A DNA stretch of 64,000 bases from Clostridium sp. (GTDB lineage: Bacteria > Bacteroidota > Bacteroidia > Bacteroidales > Bacteroidaceae): assembly GCA_023663705.1 (NCBI GenBank), contig JAMPGY010000003.1:124001-188000 (forward strand). Reading direction: 5' to 3'. How positions within the stretch are numbered: position 1 is the first letter of the stretch; each line of letters opens with the position of its first letter. Position numbers and translations under genes: made by a program. Below the pieces are notes generated by a model. That model did no database searches. It had not been told where the DNA came from and saw only the letters and a list, made by a program, of their open reading frames with translations. Below are positions 60,176 through 64,000 of this stretch, piece by piece.

Positions 60176-62471
60176 ATGTCTTCATTTCCTCTTTTATATC
60201 TTTCATGAGATTTCCCATGGCGATCAGCACATCCGCAGCAGACCGCTCCATCTCAGGTGCAGTGGTGTTCCTGTCCTTCACGGTATTCCACAAGGGACAC
60301 AGGGCCGATGACAGCCCGAGCATATCCCATACGGGTTTCATACGGTGGATGATTGCCGCGATTGCTTTGCGGTTGCCATCATCGGCAGCTTTTCTCAGAT
60401 TGCCCATATCCTTTGCTGTGGAATCCGCAAGGCTCTGAAGGATGGCCATGCTGTCAGTGGTGCCAGCAGTCAACCTTGAGAAATCAACCCGGCCTGACTC
60501 TGAGTGTCCGAATTGTTTCATTATCATGGAGATGCGTTCCAGCAGTTCCTGCATGGAGAACGGCTTGAATATGCATCCGGAGAAACCGCTTTTTATCAGC
60601 GGTTTGTTCTCATCGTCATCCCTTGCGGTCATAGCCACGACCGGAATTGTCCTTGAATTGCCGATGTTTGATTTCCTCAACAGTTCAAGCAGGGCGAATC
60701 CGCTGGTGCCCGGCATGTTTATGTCCGTGAGCAGTATGTCGTGATCCCGTTCCCGCATCGCTTTCACCACATCCTGGGCGGTGGCGCATACGGTGCAGGA
60801 CACGGAGTTGCGCTCAAGCATCTCGCGTACTATCCCGCGTTGCAACGGGTCGTCATCTATGACAATGACGTTGCGTGGCAGCCGCAGGGAGCCTGAGCAC
60901 TGCATGCCACGGTCTTCCGACACCTCTGATTCATCAGCCGACTGAAGCGGGATACATACGTGGAAGACCGTTCCCTTCCCGATATCGCTCTCCACATCAA
61001 TCGCGCCTCCAAGCAACGACACCAGCCCTTTGGTGATTGACAGTCCGAGTCCGAACCCCTTGACGTCCATGGCATCGTCAGCCCGCTCAAACGGCATGAA
61101 GATTCGTTCCACCGTTTCATCAGACATCCCGCAGCCGGTGTCGCTGAAATCCATTCTCAATATTCCGTCCGAATATGAGGCCGAGAAACTGACCGTACCG
61201 GATTGGGTGAACTTGACAGCGTTGGAGAGTATGTTGTCCGCTATTTGCTCCAGACGGTCCTCGTCACCGCGCACTGTCACATCCGCGTCCTTGAATTCAT
61301 GGACGAATAGCAGACCCTTGTCATTAATGACCTGTGCGGCACCCAATGCGATCCTGTCGAGCAGGGAGTTGAGCCGGAACGGGATGTTGTTGGGCGTTTC
61401 CTTGGCCTCGTTCAGACGGTAGACATCCAGCAGATTGTTAAGCAGGTGCACCACATGCCTGCACAGTATGCGCGCGTTGTTGAGATACCCGTCCCGTTTC
61501 TTCTTGTCGCGGGTGTCAATGGCAAGTTCGGCGCTGCCGCTTATCACGTTCAGGGGACCGCGTATGTCGTGCGATATCGTAAGGATTATCCTCTTGCGCA
61601 TTTCCAGCAGAGCGTTATTCTGCCGGATGCTGTCCTCAAGCTTGCGCCTGTCACGCTCCCTCTGCAACAGGTCGCGGTGTATTATGCCGTATGATGCAAG
61701 TAGCATCAGCAGTACGAATACTGTCAGTATTCCGATGTCGCGGTACGATTTCTCACGGGTTTCGGCTATGTCTCGTTCCCGTTCAGCGAGCATATCCTGC
61801 GCTTTCCCGTCAAGATAGCTTATCAGCTCCTGCATCCGTATGTTCAGGTGGCGGTTACGGCGTGCAAGACTGTCAGCATGAGCCTTCAGCCTTTCATTCT
61901 GCGCTTTACGCTCGGCCATCAGTTCCCGGTTGAAACTGTAGAGCATCGAGGTGGTAGCCGTGGGTTTCGGCTGTTCTTTCTTGCCGAATATGCCGAGAAA
62001 GCCCTTGCGCCTGGCCTTCTGCGGCTCTTCACGTGTGCTCTGGCGCACGATTACCGGAAGTTTGTTAGCCATCTCGTCGCCCAATGCTTTCTGCCTGGTG
62101 TATATATCGGCGAGCTCACAGAGTTTGTTTTCCTTGGCATCAAGCATCGCTCTCAAGCTGTCTATGTCAGCAGCCTCTGACACGAATATCCGGCTGAACG
62201 CGCATAATATGCTGTCAATGTGAAATCTTTGCGACCTGTACATTTTCTTGTCTTCATCGCTCCATTCCAGGGCGGTCTCTCCGAGCATCGAAAGTGCGGC
62301 AAGACGCATGTTCAGTTCGTTTATATCCCGGCGCAAGCTGTTGGCCGACCGGTTTTCCTCGTCCATAAGTGCCAGCGTGTTTTCCTCGTTGTAATAGGCA
62401 TACCCGATGGCGGCGGTAAGCATGAGGATAAGGATATAGCCAATCAGGATTGGCAGCCGGGAGATTCTCAT
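60150..62471 (-). CDS. rteA: RteA hybrid sensor histidine kinase
   Basis: A 773-residue membrane sensor. Two membrane helices (about residues 7-26 and 245-264) flank a periplasmic helical domain. HisKA with ILTISHDIRGPLNVIS (His about 301), HATPase_c with FSDTGCGMSD and KGFGLGLSI, a receiver with Asp in ILLTDINMPGTSG (about 583) and an Hpt domain with His in AIIHRMKPVWD (about 709). It passes phosphate to RteB. In CTnDOT it is cotranscribed with tetQ; here no tetQ is next to it. Confidence 0.92.
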   Translation of the reverse strand: MRISRLPILIGYILILMLTAAIGYAYYNEENTLALMDEENRSANSLRRDINELNMRLAALSMLGETALEWSDEDKKMYRSQRFHIDSILCAFSRIFVSEAADIDSLRAMLDAKENKLCELADIYTRQKALGDEMANKLPVIVRQSTREEPQKARRKGFLGIFGKKEQPKPTATTSMLYSFNRELMAERKAQNERLKAHADSLARRNRHLNIRMQELISYLDGKAQDMLAERERDIAETREKSYRDIGILTVFVLLMLLASYGIIHRDLLQRERDRRKLEDSIRQNNALLEMRKRIILTISHDIRGPLNVISGSAELAIDTRDKKKRDGYLNNARILCRHVVHLLNNLLDVYRLNEAKETPNNIPFRLNSLLDRIALGAAQVINDKGLLFVHEFKDADVTVRGDEDRLEQIADNILSNAVKFTQSGTVSFSASYSDGILRMDFSDTGCGMSDETVERIFMPFERADDAMDVKGFGLGLSITKGLVSLLGGAIDVESDIGKGTVFHVCIPLQSADESEVSEDRGMQCSGSLRLPRNVIVIDDDPLQRGIVREMLERNSVSCTVCATAQDVVKAMRERDHDILLTDINMPGTSGFALLELLRKSNIGNSRTIPVVAMTARDDDENKPLIKSGFSGCIFKPFSMQELLERISMIMKQFGHSESGRVDFSRLTAGTTDSMAILQSLADSTAKDMGNLRKAADDGNRKAIAAIIHRMKPVWDMLGLSSALCPLWNTVKDRNTTAPEMERSAADVLIAMGNLMKDIKEEMKTYEEQDTDS

Positions 62472-63039
62472 ATTATACAGTGTTAGGACGACAATGACAC
62501 AGGAGGATCCTGCAATGACATGATTATGGAGATTATGTCCCGAGATTTCTGTTCACGGGCTCCACTATGTGCGATTTTCTTTGCCTTTACATTGTTCATT
62601 GTGCTGATTGTTTATATTATTATATGTAAAATTAGTGAATTATCTTCAATTACGGATAATATGCCCTCTGAATTTTTAATAATCGGCTGCCAATCATATG
62701 CAAAGCTAACCATTTTTTAGAGATAAACGCCTGATTGGGTGTGAATAGTATATACAATACATGCAATCCAATATACGCACATGCACACTTTGGATGCAAA
62801 CTTGTTTCAACATAGTGCAATAAGCCATTGCATCCTGCGAGACACTCTCGCAAAATGCAATACCATTAAATCTCCTCCTACTTCCTGTTGAAATTTTTAT
62901 TTCACTGATATTCTGATGAATATCGGCGACTTGCCATGTCATGCAGTGTTATTGGCACACCTTTAGCCAATCATATAGTATAACCTGTTGCGCAACACGG
63001 TGTGAACGAATCATTCATTACACTTAAAACAGACCAGTT
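62472..63039. promoter_or_regulatory. Divergent regulatory region of rteA and the HTH genes
   Basis: No supported gene. Minus-strand -7 element TAGCTTTG at 62708-62701 would give rteA a leader of about 220 bases. Between 62790 and 62850 lie GGATGCAA/TTGCATCC and GCGAG/CTCGC inverted repeats, and at 62986-62997 the palindrome TGTTGCGCAACA just before the HTH genes, a candidate operator for one of them. A 66-codon hydrophobic frame at 62520-62720 is not convincing. Confidence 0.5.
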
Positions 63040-63339
63040 ATGCTACATCACGAAACAGTGCATACGATGTTTTCCAAACTGATGGAACGCTTCGACAGGA
63101 TGGAGAGAGCGTTCGAGCGGATGAACAAGCTCAAGGATTGTCTTGACGGTGACACGTTGCTCGACAACTACGACCTGTGCCGTCTGCTCGGTGTCACAAA
63201 GCGGACACTCGCACGCTACCGGCAGAAGAAGCTCATACGCTACTACATGATAGACGGACGCACATATTACAAGGCGTCCGAGATGCAGGAGTTCCTACAG
63301 ATGAAAGGGAAATCGATGCCGTTGGCCGTGAGCCGCTGA
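63040..63339 (+). CDS. HTH (excisionase-like) protein 1
   Basis: A 99-residue DNA-binding protein: an N-terminal helix (LMERFDRMERAFERMNKL) and a MerR/excisionase-type winged HTH (DLCRLLGVTKRTLARYRQKKLI...YYKASEMQEFL). It is the first of three tandem paralogues at the right end, in the place where CTnDOT-like elements hold Xis/regulatory genes. Confidence 0.82.
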   Translation: MLHHETVHTMFSKLMERFDRMERAFERMNKLKDCLDGDTLLDNYDLCRLLGVTKRTLARYRQKKLIRYYMIDGRTYYKASEMQEFLQMKGKSMPLAVSR

Positions 63340-63371
63340 ATCCTTATGTGCAATACAAAAAAACTCGAATC

Positions 63372-63665
63372 ATGGAAATAATCAGCATGGACATCCGTAC
63401 ATTCGACTCCCTTTTCAGCCGCATCAGGGAAATCGAGGAACAATCCGCCGGCCTGAGCCGGAAACATCAGGACATAGGTCTGAAACGATGGCTTGACAAC
63501 GAGGATGTGTGCAACATCCTCGGCATATCCAAACGCACGTTGCAGACATACCGCGACAAGGGGCTTCTGCCGTTCAGCCGCATCCGCAACAAGCTCTTCT
63601 ACCGTCCTGACGACATCGAGCGCCTACTGCAATCATCGTACCACCCAAATACCTCACAGCTATGA
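63372..63665 (+). CDS. HTH (excisionase-like) protein 2
   Basis: About 97 residues from the ATG at 63372: an N-terminal helix, then NEDVCNILGISKRTLQTYRDKGLLPFSRIRNKLFYRPDDIERLL, the same fold as its neighbours. Its stop overlaps the next start (4 bases). An earlier ATG at 63177 overlaps gene 1 in another frame and is rejected. Confidence 0.82.
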   Translation: MEIISMDIRTFDSLFSRIREIEEQSAGLSRKHQDIGLKRWLDNEDVCNILGISKRTLQTYRDKGLLPFSRIRNKLFYRPDDIERLLQSSYHPNTSQL

Positions 63666-63973
63666 GCCATTATTTCATTGACAGGCACGATCCGCGCGTA
63701 ACCGACCTGCTGCGCCGTCTCGCAAACATCGGGCAGACGCTCGAAAATGTAGAGAAAGTGAGCCGGCACGTGTTCAGGGGCGACCGTTTCATGACCGATG
63801 ACGAACTGTCGCGTATGCTCAAAATCAGCCGGCGCACGTTGCAGGAGTACCGCACGGCCCGCCTGATACCGTATTATCTCATACAGGGAAAGGCCCTGTA
63901 CCGTGAATCGGAAATCCAGAGCCTTCTGGAAAAGGCACACCGGAAATGTGCCGAGGAACAGAGCTGGGTCTGA
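63662..63973 (+). CDS. HTH (excisionase-like) protein 3
   Basis: A 103-residue protein with the same architecture: helix (DPRVTDLLRRLANIGQTLENVEK) plus HTH (DELSRMLKISRRTLQEYRTARLIPYYLIQ...YRESEIQSLL). Overlap with gene 2 indicates one operon. The three are related but clearly diverged. Confidence 0.82.
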   Translation: MSHYFIDRHDPRVTDLLRRLANIGQTLENVEKVSRHVFRGDRFMTDDELSRMLKISRRTLQEYRTARLIPYYLIQGKALYRESEIQSLLEKAHRKCAEEQSWV

Positions 63974-64000
63974 CATTTGCACATGACTCAGGAAAGGCGG

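Larger units (their letters stand above)
1..64000. mobile_element. Interior of a CTnDOT/ERL-like integrative and conjugative element
   Basis: The window carries a Bacteroides-type transfer operon (traE to traQ), a mobA-mobB-mobC operon, a traA/DUF3408 block, rteA/rteB, topB and a partial PRTRC cluster, the usual backbone of Bacteroidales conjugative transposons. Backbone modules are separated by cargo: IetAS, AbiE/IbrAB, a block of small enzymes, pili and catalase, and by a nested mobilizable element. No ICE integrase, att site or tetQ is visible, so both ends lie outside. Part of the 25-41 kb cargo could in principle be host sequence, but it is bracketed by backbone genes on both sides. Confidence 0.85.

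Noticed and set aside
62520..62720. 66-codon hydrophobic frame upstream of rteA
   Set aside because: Low-complexity AT-rich sequence overlapping the rteA leader; no neighbouring gene or domain supports it.
1..64000. CRISPR array, rRNA or tRNA genes
   Set aside because: No regularly spaced direct repeats with spacers, and no recognisable tRNA cloverleaf or rRNA sequence were seen on reading; short tandem repeats such as that at 29757 are too few.

Overview
The window is the interior of a large integrative and conjugative element (ICE) of the CTnDOT/ERL type from a Bacteroidales bacterium. The evidence is a nearly complete Bacteroides-type tra operon (traE to traQ, minus strand, 5.5-16.3 kb), the traA/DUF3408/traD-like block, a mobA-mobB-mobC relaxase and coupling-protein operon, an rteA/rteB two-component pair, topB (exc-like), and Bacteroidetes promoter elements (TAnnTTTG at -7, TTTG-like at -33) upstream of many operons. 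A gut Muribaculaceae or Bacteroidaceae host would fit the base composition (inference). Neither end of the ICE nor its own integrase lies in the window.

Layout. 0-1.2 kb: two unrecognised genes. 1.4-4.9 kb: an AT-rich IetAS defence/stability pair (AAA+ ATPase and subtilisin-like protease), followed by a small unknown gene. 5.5-16.3 kb: the tra mating-pore operon on the minus strand. 16.7-18.8 kb: two plus-strand genes (a zinc-ribbon protein and a metallopeptidase-like protein) set inside the transfer region. 18.9-20.8 kb: traA (ParA) block. 20.9-21.5 kb: palindromic sites and a candidate oriT. 21.5-25.3 kb: mobA-mobB-mobC. 25.5-29.4 kb: a five-gene minus-strand operon, AbiEi-AbiEii-GNAT-IbrA-IbrB. 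29.5 kb: a relic of a coupling-protein gene. 30.1-34.7 kb: eight closely packed plus-strand accessory genes. 35.0-39.0 kb: a fimbrillin-type pilus operon. 39.2-40.8 kb: catalase. 41.7-45.4 kb: a DUF4099/DUF3945 protein, its one-domain relative, and the 5' part of topB. 45.3-53.15 kb: a 7.8-kb integrative mobilizable element (IME) with its own integrase, HTH protein, DUF3987 ATPase, MobV relaxase and clostripain-like lipoprotein, inserted in topB. 53.1-53.9 kb: the 3' part of topB. 55-58.8 kb: a partial PRTRC system (E, C, F, B, ThiF). 58.9-62.5 kb: rteB and rteA. 63.0-64 kb: three tandem paralogous HTH genes.

How it works together (known from the family plus inference). RteA/RteB would sense a signal and activate excision and transfer. 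MobA/MobB would nick oriT, MobC would couple the DNA to the TraE-Q pore, and TraA with the DUF3408 protein would act in partition or regulation. IetAS and AbiE would protect or stabilise the element. Catalase, pili and small enzymes are host-adaptive cargo, and the IME is a passenger that may borrow the ICE pore.

The most unusual signal is a family of five large imperfect hairpins (about 16.5, 25.3, 41.1, 53.9 and 54.6 kb). They share a one-sided G/C-rich bulge and an AAAAAT...ATTTTT inner stem, while their stems differ in sequence yet stay complementary, which points to selection on structure. Other strong points are the precise IME insertion that would restore topB on excision, phased operator-like repeats ahead of ietAS, and periodic palindromes beside traA.
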